Made by a program: the position numbers and the translations under genes
Source of the DNA: Salvia splendens
Taxonomy: Eukaryota; Streptophyta; Magnoliopsida; Lamiales; Lamiaceae
Direction: 5' to 3'
Length of the DNA stretch: 64,000 nt
NCBI RefSeq assembly: GCF_004379255.2
Contig: NC_056049.1
Span: 8,432,001 to 8,496,000 of the forward strand
The notes under the pieces: generated by a model
What the model was told of the DNA's origin: nothing
The model's database searches: none
What the model saw: the letters and a program-made list of their open reading frames with translations, nothing else
Shown: in pieces, positions 46,545 to 58,879 of the stretch
Numbering within the stretch: position 1 is the stretch's first letter
How the letters are laid out: the number at the start of each line of letters is the position of its first letter

Positions 46545-49500
46545 GGAAAACTTCTTTGTACACAAACATTAACAGTAGAATACATAGACCCAGAAACTTC
46601 ATCATTACAAACCAAAATTTTCAATCCCTCACGACTCGTGACTCTAGACACAACAACATACAATTGGTCGTGGCTAAAGACAAGTATTTTTAAAAATAAT
46701 CCCACATGCGCAAGAGATTGACCTTAGCTCTTGTTAATTGTCATAGCATACGACACCGACAAAGGAAATTGTCGACGTTGAAACTTGAAAGACAACCTAG
46801 GATCAGAAGGTGTTAATGACATCCGAGGAATCAACACTTTATGGCCTTGATTATCAACACTCAATACTTTAGCTTCTAAAACATGATCACCTAAACTCGT
46901 AATGATCAATCGTGTCCCATTACACAATCCGTTAGCATGATCTATGTTTCTTAATAGCATAACAGGAGTACCAACCTTCAACAACAACTCATGATTTGGT
47001 GTACCAGAGCACTTAAGATTATTCAAAAATTCCATCGAATGTATCTCCGCGAAACCATTAGAACTTTGATCAGATTTAGATATACTATCTGAGCTCAAAT
47101 AAACACGACCGTCCTATTGATCCAAAGAAATCATATATTGATTAACCAAGTCAACCACATCTGACGTTGGAGCAAGTATAGCTCGATCATGCAAATGGCA
47201 GCTCAACTCTTGATTGTTCATATATGAAGGATAAATAGATGTAACAATGTTCTGTAGGGAATCACCACTATCTGACAATACAATATCGGTAGGAAGATCA
47301 ACACTGACTTCACCATCATTTGGACCACCAATAACTCCATCTCCAATAGATGCAATCCACTCAGAAAATGCCTTAAATTTCGATGCTTCCTCACCAGATT
47401 TAATACCAAGAACTCGCATATTTTTAGTCAACCTCAAAACGTTGCAACTACTCCAAAGATATGATGAGTTAATAGTAGCGTTAACAATATCTTGTCGGCT
47501 ACCTTTAGGCACAATTGGTAAAATCTGTCTAAAATCACCCCCCAAAACAACAGTTTTCCCACCAAATGGCATCTCCATGCTCAACTCATTGCATACTCTC
47601 ATAAGGTCACACAAACTCCGATCAACAGCTTCCACACAGTATTTGTGAACCACAGGAGCTTCGTCCCATATAGTAAGTTTTGTTCTCACAATCAACTCAG
47701 CTAATGCACTACCTTGTTTTATATTGCAGATTGAATCTTCATTAGGATTGATATGAATCTTAAACCGAGAATGAGCTGTTCTCCCACCATGTAACAATAG
47801 CGAAGCAATACCACTGGAAGCCACGTTCAAAACAATATCACCTTTTGAACAAATAGCCGCTGACAATGTCTTCCAAATGAAAGTTTTTCCTGTGCCTCCA
47901 TACCCATAAACAAAAAATAGTCCACCGTGATTAAAATCGACATCAGACATTATCGTATCATACACTTGGTGTTGTTCATCAGTGAACTTCGAGACAAAGA
48001 TTAAATTCTCTCTTGACAAGGCTTCCCGGTCATAACATAGCTCATCAGTAATCAATCTATTATTAGAACTTTCCAACGATTGTGTCCTTGGATATGGCAT
48101 CGAACGAAATTCATGCAAAGTTCTTCTACCGTTAACTAACAATTTCTCAATCTCAAGCAATCCTAAATTTTGAATCTCATCGTCCCCCAACAAATCTACA
48201 ATAATTTAAAAAGTCCATGTAGTTTAAAAAACAAAAAAAATTATTATGAACGCATATAAAAACTACGCTTATAAAAAAATAAAATACCTGGATGATGTAA
48301 GATTTTGAGTTGTTTATGGACAACATCTTCGCATAAATATTTCCAACAGCCTGTCCACACAATATCTGGCCGTGCAAGGGTTTCTGATAGTAACAAACTT
48401 ACAAACAACAATCGTATTGAATGAGCCGAAGCCCAAAAAGAAGCCTCGATAATGCCATCAATGTATTCTTTATCATCGTCCAACAACCCTAATGCATAGC
48501 AAGCATCTCGAAATGTAGCATACTGAATACCATTAACACACTTAATATCTTCATAAGATGTCGCACCACGAACGACATTCAATAAACATCTCAAGTAATA
48601 CATATCACCAGAACCAGGAGGAACATAGAACAATCTTCCGATAGAATACCTTTGTTTTCTAAGTTTTCAATGATCAATGTTCCATACAAACTTTGTGGGG
48701 AATTCTGCATAAGTGAGATCTCTTCCTTCCACAAATTTCTTATTTGCTTACATCCAAGCCAAAAATTGGCTTTCACGAACTGAATTATGATTCACGACAC
48801 GTTCCAATGGCTCAGAATCTTCAAAAACGACATATTTTTCATTTGGTAGATGAAAACTCAATCTTTCAACAGCCGGATCCTTATATTGAATGTCATATCC
48901 AAATATTCTCCAAGCGGCTTCACATGACGATATGTATCTACTATCATAAAACAAACTAACCTCATCCACAATTTTTTCCACACCATTAGAACCAGTTTCA
49001 AAAAAAGATGTTGTCACGTACTTAAACAAATACTTGATTGATCGCGATTGATTGCACCATTCCACATTAATATGACCTCCATACTTCATAAGATGAAAAC
49101 GATTGTGCGGAACTACAAATCGATTATCCAAAGGCACCCCATCCTTCAAGATAACACGTCCATTATCTCTACGTCTGTAAATAGGATAACCATCACCATC
49201 AAAATTGGTTCCTGCAATATACTTCTTAGGGAAGTATTTCGTACAACTTCCGTTAGCCATACACGGAGATGATTTTCTAACAATACCACAAGGACCATGA
49301 ACCATAAATTCTCTGACATTCGCATAATAGTATGGATCATCTTGGGCATCAGGTATTTCAGCAGAAATGATCTCATCAATACGTCGAGAATCAGGTTGTT
49401 TATCCTCTTTGCTTAGGAAAAGCAAAATATGCGCATGAGGTAATCCACGCATTTGAAACTGCAACATAGATGTACAATTGGGAAAATTTTGGCGAGCAAC

Positions 49501-49690
49501 CATCTAACGGCAACAAACTGCCAATCAAGTGGTAATTCTGGCCATGCAAACGGAAAATGGGAGACGCACGACCGGTGTTCAAGCTATTATCGATTTTACC
49601 ACCCAACGAAGTAAAGGCAAACATTGAATTATAGGAGTGAATATTTTTTAAAAATTGGACACTTTTTAAGTGTTTAGAGAACATTAAATA
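46545..49690 (-). pseudogene. Helitron replicase-helicase (RepHel) remnant
   Basis: Read leftward from 49690: the Helitron_like_N region (NIHSYNSMFAFTSLGGKIDN, GRASPIFRLHGQNYHLIGSL), a deletion near 49500, then RGLPHAHILLFL, GPCGIVRKSSPCMANG.CTKY.PK and VEWCNQSRSIKYLFKY. Next comes the Pif1-type helicase: VPPGSGDMYYLRCLLNVVRG, ATFRDACYALGLLDDDKEYI, Walker A GYGGTGKTFIWK and Walker B LTIWDEAPV, GGDFRQILPIVPKG, LTKNMR, GTPVMLLRNID and DQLYVVVSRVTSREGL. The helicase frame has in-frame stops TAG at 47114-47116 and TAA at 46724-46726. A further frame change or intron lies near 48190-48290. The Rep catalytic Tyr region was not identified with certainty. Intact proteins drive rolling-circle transposition; this copy is dead. 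Confidence 0.85.
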
Positions 49691-52369
49691 ATGTAAGACC
49701 TCTGGAGGACGACATTTTGAAAATACGGATGTTTTTAATTTAAGTTTTAATATGGCCAGCTTAGTAAAAATTTTCCCAATCGCTTAGTAAAAATTTGCCC
49801 AACATTTAGTTTAAAAATACAGATGTTTTTAATTTAAGTTTTAATATGGCCCGCTTAGTAAAAACAAACGAAGGAAGTTAAGATTAAGCTAAAATATAAA
49901 TACGTGGAAAATCATACTGTACATTTTTGTAAAATGGAAAAATGACTCTGACCGTGAGACTAAAAAATAAAGTAAATTTACATCACACAAAATAAAAAAA
50001 CCTAAAGAACGTATATTTACCACTTTTCCTAATGAGATTTAAGATATTGTTTATCAAAAGCTATAATTTAAGATTGCACTGGTGAGATAATTCCTAGTCG
50101 AGCTTCAATTCATTGCAATATAATGACCCTATACGCTAAAAACCCAAGCCTTGAAACCTAAATCCTAAACCCTTAACTTTAAAATATACTCATTATGACC
50201 AACAAATGAGCCAAATATGAATAAAATTCTCCCTCCGTCTCAGTTCAATTTTACTTTATTGATCACTTATTCTATTTTGGGGGTTTTAGATATGTATTCG
50301 ATATCTTACACTGGGTCGGCCTACTTGATAATCCTTACTGATAGTAGAGGTTTTTTTACCTGAATCTTGGCTGTAAATATATTTATATGCTCATATCAAG
50401 AAAGTGCTTTACAATAGGGCTATGTGAACGGTAAACTTAAAAAAATCTTGCTTGCATTCATCCAAGCATCTATTCACCTAATGGTATTATTTATTGGAGC
50501 CGAAGTAGTGTTTTGTTGAAGCAATACTTGTATTCTATCTAATCAAATAATTGTGTTTCACATGTACAAGGAATGTAATAGAAGGAATGGAATACATATA
50601 CGAAGGCTCAAAAAATGAAATGCAAAGCTAGACTCAGTAAGATGACCATTCAAGGAATATTTAAAACAATTACATCTCAAATTGAAAGCAAACCTATGTT
50701 GTGAAGCTCCACTGAACTGGATTTAACAATTTCCTCTTGTGCAGAAGCCGTTTGCGGTTGTAAAGACTTTAGCTGTTTTCCATTGTCTGTGTTCTGGAAA
50801 AAAAATTCAGTAATTGTGTCAGTAAAAGTAAACTAAATACTTATAAAAATGTAATGGCTATTAAAAACTTATTCATATCACAAAACGTTACAAAACCCCA
50901 TAACACCTCTTAATTAACCAACCATATATATACAGTTTAAAACTATTTTAGGGCTACAACTAATGTTGTGATTGAGATCTCTATCAGTGAAAGGGCTTTC
51001 TAAATGTCAGGTGTTTTGAAAATTAGAAGAAAAAAAATATATAAGTAGTATTGATTTGTGTAGTTAGTCACTTAAAGTCTTAAAATAGTACTATAATTTT
51101 AGGAGCCCTTTGCATTTTTGTGTGGTAACTCTCATACCACCCAGTTCTATGGTTGTAGCTGGAAAGTGTACACGATGCGCAAGAAGTAAACCCGCCCAAG
51201 GAATTCCAAAAATGGTATTTAGATATTAGGATTAATATATTCAAATAAATATTCTCTGTAGATTTTTCATAACATTCAAATGAATTATTCATAATATATA
51301 TTATAAGAAAACTATTATCTAGAGATTTTGTTGTGTATCAGTTTTATTATCTTAAGATTTAGTATAAATATCAAGTATATGGTTATAAAGATATTTTCAT
51401 TTTCTAATTCTGGATACATGGATACATAATACTATAAGGGGAATAGTTATTTGTACTCCCTCCGTCCCATTAAATATGCAACATTTACTTTTCGGCACGA
51501 GATTTTATGTAGTGTTGTTTTGTGAGTTAATGAAGAGAGAGTAAAGTAAGAGAGAAGAAAAAGTAGAGAGAGTATTGTTTCCATTTTTAGAAACGTTTCA
51601 TTTTTAATGGGACAGACCAAAAAGGAAAACGTTTCATTTCTAATGGGACAGAGGGAGTATTAGTTTTGGAATACATAATGTAATGAGAAAAATAATTTAA
51701 CTACAAAAGCACTCAAAGTCAAATCCTAACACAAATTCATAATTGTTGATTCTTTAAACCTAAGAAGCTATTTGCAACCTCAGTTTTATTAGATTTTATT
51801 TTGTAAAAAATATTTTTGGTGTTTTCGATAAAATTAGTGTATAAAAATTATTTATTCTCAAGAAGTCTGGTTAGGTTTACTAATTCAAAATTCTAGTAGT
51901 AGCATTTTATTTATGTTTCTATGAAATAGTATTATTTATTTTAAGAGAGTATAAGTTTTGTATTTTATAATCAGTCTATTTACACAAAAAATACCTATAG
52001 TTAATTACCTTCATTTTAAGAGAGTATAAGTTTTGTATTTTATAAACATGGTCTACGTGGAATTTTTTGGGTGTATATTTGGATTTATGTAGTAAATGGT
52101 GGGTAGAAAATTATTCAATACAAATGAATAAAAAAGTGGCGCTAACTAACAATGAAACAAATAACACGCTGTATTCCAACAGTGCGGCTAAAAGTAATCA
52201 TAAAACCTCAAAAATAAAAACATAGAAATGCATATAACAAAAGCTTATCATCCATCACTTATAGCAATGATGTCAACCTAACAATTAGAAAAACAATAGC
52301 AAATACCAAAAAACTTAATAAAAAAACAGATCCATGGGGGTTCATCTAATGAAAATAACATTCTATAAA
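49691..52369. other. AT-rich DNA inside the Helitron region
   Basis: No intact gene. 49727-49870 holds two copies of GATGTTTTTAATTTAAGTTT about 85-90 bp apart. A Stowaway-like end CTCCCTCCGTCTCAGTTCAA occurs near 50231 without a partner. A minus-strand stretch near 50680-50800 could encode a short Gln/Ser-rich peptide. AAGAGAGTATAAGTTTTGTA is duplicated near 51941 and 52018. Confidence 0.4.
51456..51657. repeat. Stowaway MITE
   Basis: 202 bp with ends CTCCCTCCGTCCCATTAAAT and the inverse TCTAATGGGACAGAGGGAG, flanked by TA (51454-51455 and 51658-51659). A second internal AATGGGACAGACCAAAAAGG near the right end suggests a partial duplication of the tip. Confidence 0.75.
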
Positions 52370-54715
52370 CTAATTCTTCTCCTGCTTGATCATTAATTTC
52401 TTCTGCTCACCACCAACAACAATCGTTTGTCCTAAAATTTCAACATCCAAACTTCTTTTCAATGATTCTTTAGCAATCAATTTAGTATGAGTGTCGTTGG
52501 TACTAGAGGTAGAGCCATGCAGAACAACGTCCGTTCCAGCAAACTAAATAGAATTGAAAACAATTATTACATGGAAGTGTAAAAAAAAGAACATAAAAAT
52601 AATTTGGGAACAAATCATTACCGGAGAAAGCCCTTCCAAAGTGGGAGAAATTTCCAATCCTGAATTTGAACCCCTTGAGTCCAAAGTTGGAGGAATGTAC
52701 TTCTCAACGATTTGAGGGTCATTACAAATTTCATTCACAGTGTATGGTTTATCAATCCAATACTCATTACTGTTTTCACATGGATGCTAAATAGTAAAGT
52801 TTGCTCCAAACATTTTTCTTCAATCTCAGGAGGAATATATTCATCAGCTCCAAGCTAGAAAAAATAAAAAATATATATATAAAATAAACATGTAATTAAA
52901 GGGCCATAAATAATTTGGTATATCTCCAAAATACCTCCTCATGGCCAAGTTGAATTTCATCAACTTTTTTCCCTAATAGTTGGACACATTCTCGATCCCA
53001 TAATAGCAATGATGCATTGCTACTACCATCAACAACGTTCATGATGAACAGGAACCTGCAAAACGAAAGCAAGTGGACAGGTCTAATGCGGAAGCAGAAA
53101 CAAATATAAATGATGATAAGCAATGGGAAATATCAAACCTCGGAATGGCAATCCCATCAGAATTATCACATTTCTCACAGTTGAACTCATTCTTAATCTT
53201 CACAACCTTTTTGACACATTGTTTGTATGCCATGTATGACATTGGCCATAGTGACACTCAACATTTCCAATTCTACCACAAATCCAGTAAGAACCATCCT
53301 ATAGAATACAATAATTAATTTTAAGTTAAATAAAATTAATCTATAAAGAAACAAAAATAGCAAATAGAAAGAGGAAAAAATGACCACATCTTCTTGTACA
53401 TCTGCAAGAGTCTTTACGACCAAGCCATCAAATTCATTAGACACCCTTGTATCAGTAAAACGATAAATTGATTCTTGAGACAAGAAAGCGATGTCACCAG
53501 AAATCCTATGATGATATCACGTGGATGTTAAGATCATTAACATTTCAAGGAGAGTCAATACTAGAATAAAGAGTGATTTAAAATCAAAACTCTAAATATG
53601 TAAGGAAAATAACTTTACCTCTCTTTGAAATTGGAAATCTCATCAATATCTTGGTTGATGTAAACCCTAGATGTATTAAAGTGGGTACTCACACGAATCG
53701 TGCCTAAAATTTAACTTTTTAAAGTTATTAATTTGTCGCAACAGAAAATTACATATAATTAATACAAAAATGACACTTACCGCGAAGCAAAGTTGGCTTG
53801 CAAAATTGGACAATAATAATGGGCATTTTCCCCTTAATTCTTTCCAATTGTTGAAGATAGGAATCAACATCTCCCCACAATGTGCAAAAGAGCATGTTAT
53901 GGCTGTGGAAAAAAGGGTTCAAATACGTTCTAAAAATAACAAAGCAAAACAATTTTCAACACTTACTCAGAATCTGATAGTCGAATTTCGATGAGTTTAG
54001 ATGTAGAATACGTAACAATTTTTCCAGTGTCGACAACCACACCAATGATATCTGCAAAAATATGAAGGTAAGAACCGTGGACAAAAAAAGTGTAGAGTAA
54101 AGTTAAAGATGCTAAACTTACCAAAAGTGGTTCATCACATACATTACCAATCTGCATAATCTCCTCAAATGACTTAAAATTAAAAAGTATTTTGGAAATT
54201 GAGGCTCATTAACTTCAATCATTTGTGTGCTTGAAATCATCTTAATGTGGTATGCATGATTTGTAACTGGATTGCGAGGCCGATTTTGCCTCACGAGAAA
54301 ATTGCGTATACGAAATATACCCCTTCCCTAATTAGTGCACCAAACCTTGCATGTAGAATTCGTGGAATAGTTGCTTGAATCCTTGTGCCCTGAACACAAA
54401 AAAGTCCATAGCTAATGATTTCATATAACTTGCAAAAACATAACTAAAAAGCACAAAACAACATACCATTCGACCGTGAAGCACACATTCTAAACTCACT
54501 ATATTGGTTCTGTCTCTAGGAGCGGCAACTTCATAGACATGGATACAACGGACGTTGATAATTGAATTAGTTTTCGTTAGTTGTAGATCATCGAGCAAGG
54601 TGTGGAATGATTCAATGGTATCAACCTTGCTACTCGTGGGAAGAACAAAAAGATGAAGTTTGAGCTGTATAAGGTAAGTAGGTATGTGTTGATAGATCAA
54701 ATCATCAAATGTCAT
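52370..54715 (-). pseudogene. RPA1-like (replication protein A 70-kDa subunit) gene of Helitron type, probably broken
   Basis: A multi-exon gene read leftward from ATG 54715 (MTFDDLI) to TAG 52370-52372. The first exon has LLDDLQLTKTNSIINVRCIH and VSLECVLHGRM, the OB-fold start of plant RPA1-like proteins. Later exons give FADIIGVVVDTGKIVTY, LIEIRLSDSE, TLWGDVDSYLQQLERIKG, PIIIVQFCKP, SRVYINQDIDEISNFKER, a zinc-finger region (CEKCDNSDG) and LFIMNVVDGSSNASLLLWDR from the Rep_fac-A_C domain. The last exon ends QKKLMIKQEKN. RPA binds single-stranded DNA. Plant Helitrons often carry such a gene, and it lies upstream of and parallel to the RepHel remnant. Frame breaks around 54150-54300 are not explained by clean splice sites, so I call it broken. 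A moderately diverged host copy is the alternative. Confidence 0.7.
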
Positions 54716-55646
54716 ATTTATAGGGCAAAAAATGAACTATGAGGCTCTTTTCAAACTTTTCACATTCTCCACGTAGGTTAAAATTAAATTTGTTATTAAC
54801 GTATGCTTCTCTTTTTCCTTTTTTTGCATGTGCATGCCTGAATGTAGGCAAAATATTAGCTTGATGTAAACGGTTGGTATAAGATGTGCATTTGATGCAG
54901 ACAATGATGATGTGAGTTATTTTTTGGGCAATTAATATGCAATAATGACTAAAATGCAATGACAAATGTTGATACACACAATGATGATGAGAGTTATGTT
55001 GTGGACAACTAATATGCAAAAATGACTAAAATGCAGTTACGAATGTTGAGAAATAAAACTGGACACCTATTTCTGGCCATGCTTTCGGTTAAAATATGAA
55101 GTGAAAAGCTTATTAGGGTATATGTAGTGACAATTTTAGTATGAGGGTTATTTTTGTGGTAAGACGTGTGCGTTTAATACACACAATAATGATGGAAGTT
55201 ATTTTTTTGGTAATTAATGTGCAATCATCCGTAGAATGTCTTGACTAATCTTTTGTGATTTATATTATTTTTGTTTTAAGAATGGAAGGGTTGTATCTTA
55301 TACACATTCCACTTTTCTGACTTTTTATTACTTTGACATTTGACCTCCTTACTATGCTTATTTTGGCAGTACGTATGCTTGTTCAATGGAAGTGAAATGT
55401 TGTATGCTTGTCTAGATTCTAATTTTAAGCTTAAATCAGTTTTATATAAATTATAGTTTTTTTTATCTTGATTCAGAGGCTTTATTTTCCAATATTAATC
55501 ATATTCAATGGAAGGTGTGAAATGATTCAAAGCATGGGAAGGCAACGTCTATTATAGTTTCAATTCTTAAATGTCTACATTGTAGCGTCTAAATTATATA
55601 TCCAAGCTTAAATGGTAATTCCATAAATACCCCCAAAACTCCATTT

Positions 55647-55651
<5 letters not shown>

Positions 55652-55726
<75 letters not shown>
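55652..55726. repeat. Long (TA)n microsatellite
   Basis: About 75 bp of almost uninterrupted AT dinucleotides with two ATGTAT interruptions (about 55681 and 55723). It can extrude as a cruciform and is prone to length change. Confidence 0.9.
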
Positions 55727-55728
<2 letters not shown>

Positions 55729-55734
55729 AGATAA

Positions 55735-55950
55735 CTTCACTCGGGAAGTGGAACCATTTCAATTAAAATGAATCAAATTTCAACAATCCAAAACATATAA
55801 CTTCATCATATGATATAATTTCTTCATCTTATAAGTAAATCACTTCATCCTATATTGTAATCAATTCACCTTACAGTTAAAATGAATTAGATTTGAACCA
55901 ACAAAAAATCAAAACTGATATCTTGAAGATCACTAAGAAATCTAGAAGTG
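55735..55950. repeat. Repeat R1, right copy
   Basis: Direct repeat of 45235-45490 (see that entry), about 10.5 kb apart, with visible sequence differences. Confidence 0.6.
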
Positions 55951-56669
55951 AGAACCATACGGTAATAAAATGAGGAAAAAATAGAACTATAACTCTTTCA
56001 ATTACAAACACAGGGATCCAAAATTGAAATGACAAATCGGCAACTCACCAGAAATGTCTGGTTCATTTGGAGGTTCAACTTTAGAGGTTCCAATAAATTG
56101 GCGATGAACTAATTTGATAAAAAAACATGAATTAAAATCTATTAAATCTGAACTGACTTTGTGCGATCAAAACTTACAGGCATCAGATACCATATTAGAA
56201 CGCAATCTAAAAACCATAGTTTAACAAATTAGTATGCAGGGTTTTCGAAGAATGAAAAAAATGTAGTACACAACAAGTACCTTTGATTTTGGTATGCCTC
56301 GGGTCAACCATGGTGAGAATCGTAAGATAGTTAGGGCTGAGATTTCTCGGAAGTATTCTTTTGTAGAAGTATCTCTGAAAATCGCCTGCCTTGTTTGAAA
56401 AAGGAGGTAGTGGGAAAAGAAAGTGGAGAGGTGAAAAGTTGAAGTGAGGAGAGGAATGGGTGAGATGGATTTACCGTAAATTGTAATTCCTTTTTTTTCG
56501 CAAGCGCCGGTTTATCATTTATAACCTAAACTGGGAATTTATTATCCTATCCTTAGACTAAAGTAATTTATTTAGAGGATGAAAGATGGAAATAAGATGT
56601 AACATATTAAATCTCATCCATAAAAAATTAGATCTAATGACTAATTTTTTGTCTCAAGTTCAACACTAA

Positions 56670-57543
56670 GAGCATCTCCAATGGCGGCGAGTGGACAGGC
56701 TAGCCAATTCCCGGAGCTGGCCGGTCCGCTCGCCAAACCATTGGAACAGGCGAGCGCCATTTCGGCGAAAAAATCGGTGACCCGACGCCGATTTTCGGGC
56801 GCTGGCCGATCCGCTCACCGGTCGGCTGGCCGCCATTGCAGGCTCCTGATCGGCGAGCGATTGGTCAGCTTAATTTTTTTTTTCGAGATACTATATATAG
56901 ACGATTTGCACGTCATTTTCATTCACACCACTTGTTTTAACGAGTTTTCTCTCCATCTTAATTTCTGTACAAGAGCAACAACGTGAAATGAGTAACGCGG
57001 GTGGTAGTAGTGGTGGTAGTGGTGGTGATGCTGAGGAGTACGAACGGCAAATGAACGAAGAGTTGGAGGCCTATACGTCCCGCGAGATAAACCGGTTGAT
57101 ACAAAGGGCCCTGCAGCCGGCGGTACCTCGACCTCCACCCGTTGTCCATCGACGAGCAGTGATTGATGGGGATCACGTAGATGCACATCAGCGGCTACAT
57201 GAAGACTACTTTGCGGAGGAGCCGCAGTTTTAGGCTGCGTAGGGCAGTGTTTGTGCGTATCGTTGAATTTTCCCGTATCTGCGACGAGCTGTGATTTAAA
57301 TATTATTATTGAATTTTCCCGTATCTGTGTCGTAAATTTAATTCCGTATTTTGTGTGATTGTTAATTATTTGTTTTTTATAATTTTGTTTATTGTGGCTA
57401 GCCTATTGCTAGCCTATTGCTTGTCCAGTTGCTTGTCCTAATGATGTGGTAGGAGGAGTTTTTAGTGCTGATGATGTGGCAGGAGGAGTTTGTGGCTAGG
57501 CTATGGTTGGCCTATGGCTGGCCTACTACCATTGGAGATGCTC
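56670..57543 (+). mobile_element. Complete Harbinger unit, transposase type, internally deleted
   Basis: 874 bp with ends GAGCATCTCCAATGGCGGCG and its inverse CATTGGAGATGCTC, flanked by TAA (56667-56669 and 57544-57546). It has TATA-like ACTATATATAGACG near 56890 and a leader GTCATTTTCATTCACACCAC, then TTGTTTTAA, nearly the same as that of the Myb-type unit at 16624. The 3' tail also matches that unit (GAATTTTCCCGTATCTG, GTGCTGATGATGTGGCAG). Confidence 0.8.
56988..57300 (+). pseudogene. Harbinger transposase N-terminal remnant
   Basis: The ORF 56988-57233 begins MSNAGGSSGG and contains YERQMNEELEAYTSREI, RAVIDGDHVDAHQRLHEDYF and AEEPQF. This parallels the N-terminal transposase segment RDREQ..LRLF.DYF..DPRW of the copy at 22706. 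After a stop, other frames give LRRAVFVRIVEF-like sequence and then the gene ends. The DDE core is deleted. Confidence 0.65.
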
Positions 57544-57546
57544 TAA

Positions 57547-58140
57547 GGAGTTATTGTGCATATAAGAGTACCCATGTCTTAAATATGTCAACACAATTTG
57601 ATATTGACATTATACACATTATGCTGACATATTATGACAACTATATTGATACTCCCTTAGTTCCATGTTACTTGTGACATTTCTTTTCGACACGGAATTC
57701 AAGAATGTGGTGTTCAGTGAGTTAAATAAAGATAAAATAAAGTATATAATGGAATAAAGTAAAAGAGAGTAAACTAGTAAGTAAAAGAAATAATAAAGTA
57801 AGCGAGATTAGATGTTTTATTTTTAGCTAAAAAGAGAAACTACTCAATTACTTGGGACAACCCAAAATGGAATATGACTCAAGTAATTTGACGGTGGGAG
57901 TGTTAATCTGCTTGTCGAATCACCAAAATTCAAAAAAAAATCAAATTTTGACATCGGAACATATGCAATTGAGACCTCATTTGATACCTTATCAAATTAC
58001 CTTAAATTTGTTATATATTGTGTGAAAAAATAATTTAAATTGAGATAGTTATATGAATTTAAAGTTTTGAGATAATTTTTTTAAAAAAGTTAGTTATAAT
58101 CAATTTGTTGTTAAATGACATTAATATCCTAATTGGCATT
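57547..58140. repeat. Dispersed repeat, related to 14160-14640, split by a Stowaway
   Basis: The part after 57905 matches 14400-14640 (CGGAACATATGCAATTGAGA, AATTTAAAGTTTTGAGAT). The left part has TGTCAACACAATTTGATATTG. A Stowaway MITE (57652-57900) lies inside it. Confidence 0.5.
57652..57900. repeat. Stowaway-type MITE
   Basis: The left end CTCCCTTAGTTCCATGTTAC follows TA at 57650-57651. The right end TAATTTGACGGTGGGAG is a diverged inverse. Inserted in the dispersed repeat. Confidence 0.65.
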
Positions 58141-58302
58141 TTTTTCGGGGCTGAATGATCTTGGGCCTTGATTTGAAAATATAATATCTATCATTTAGTT
58201 GTAGTTAACAATTTAAAGATGAATTAGCATTATAACACACCCTTATACAATTTATGTACATTTATCTTTATTCTCTAAATTAATACTCTCTCCGTCCGGG
58301 TA

Positions 58303-58530
58303 GTGATAAAATGCAAACTCATATATTGTACAAACTTCAAACTTTTTAACACAATGTCAACACAGTGTAAAATTTCAAGTTTTGATGTCAACACAATATC
58401 AACACAGTACCAACCATTGACATTGTGTTGATATTTTCTGTTGATATTATTTTATAATTTGTTGACATTTTTTAACGTTCTAGATCATAGTTTGGAGTTT
58501 GTACAATATTTAGAGTTTACATTTGATTAT
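58303..58530. repeat. MITE family with GATAAAATGCAAACTCATAT ends
   Basis: The left tip TGATAAAATGCAAACTCATA and right tip TTTAGAGTTTACATTTGATTA are inverted, with inner TTGTACAAACT and AGTTTGTACAA also inverted. The same family recurs at 61871-62869. Non-coding. Confidence 0.6.
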
Positions 58531-58531
58531 A

Positions 58532-58745
58532 TTCCCACTCCGTCCCAAGGTAAGCAAGTCATATTCCTTTTTGGGATGTCCCACTTTAAATGAGTCATTT
58601 ACTTTTTTAGTAAAAAACCCTATCTCTTACTTTATTATCCACTTACTTTATTCTCACTTTACTTCTCTACTTTAACTTTTTAAATATCAATTCCTTAAAT
58701 CTTGTGCCCAAAAGAAGTACTTCGCTTATCTTGGGACGGAAGGAG
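58532..58745. repeat. Stowaway-type MITE
   Basis: Ends TTCCCACTCCGTCCCAAGGT and the inverse TATCTTGGGACGGAAGGAG, flanked by TA (58530-58531 and 58746-58747). About 214 bp. Confidence 0.75.
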
Positions 58746-58879
58746 TAGTTTAAATTATACTTAATAAATTCTCCTCACTCATAATAATTAGGGATATTGG
58801 TCTATAAAATCACCAACTTTGGCTAAAATTTGGTATTTTCCATGAACTTTAAAATTAGTCTAAAATATCACAAACTTTA

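Larger units (their letters stand above)
54716..56669. other. AT-rich DNA upstream of the RPA1-like gene
   Basis: Contains repeat R2 (about 55528), a long TA tract and repeat R1 (55735-55950). At 56040-56460 there is a more GC-balanced minus-strand stretch that might be the leader of the Helitron gene or another gene's first exon. I could not establish a reading frame. Confidence 0.4.

Noticed and set aside
55652..55726. TA tract as a replication origin or recombination site
   Set aside because: A microsatellite alone is not evidence for either.
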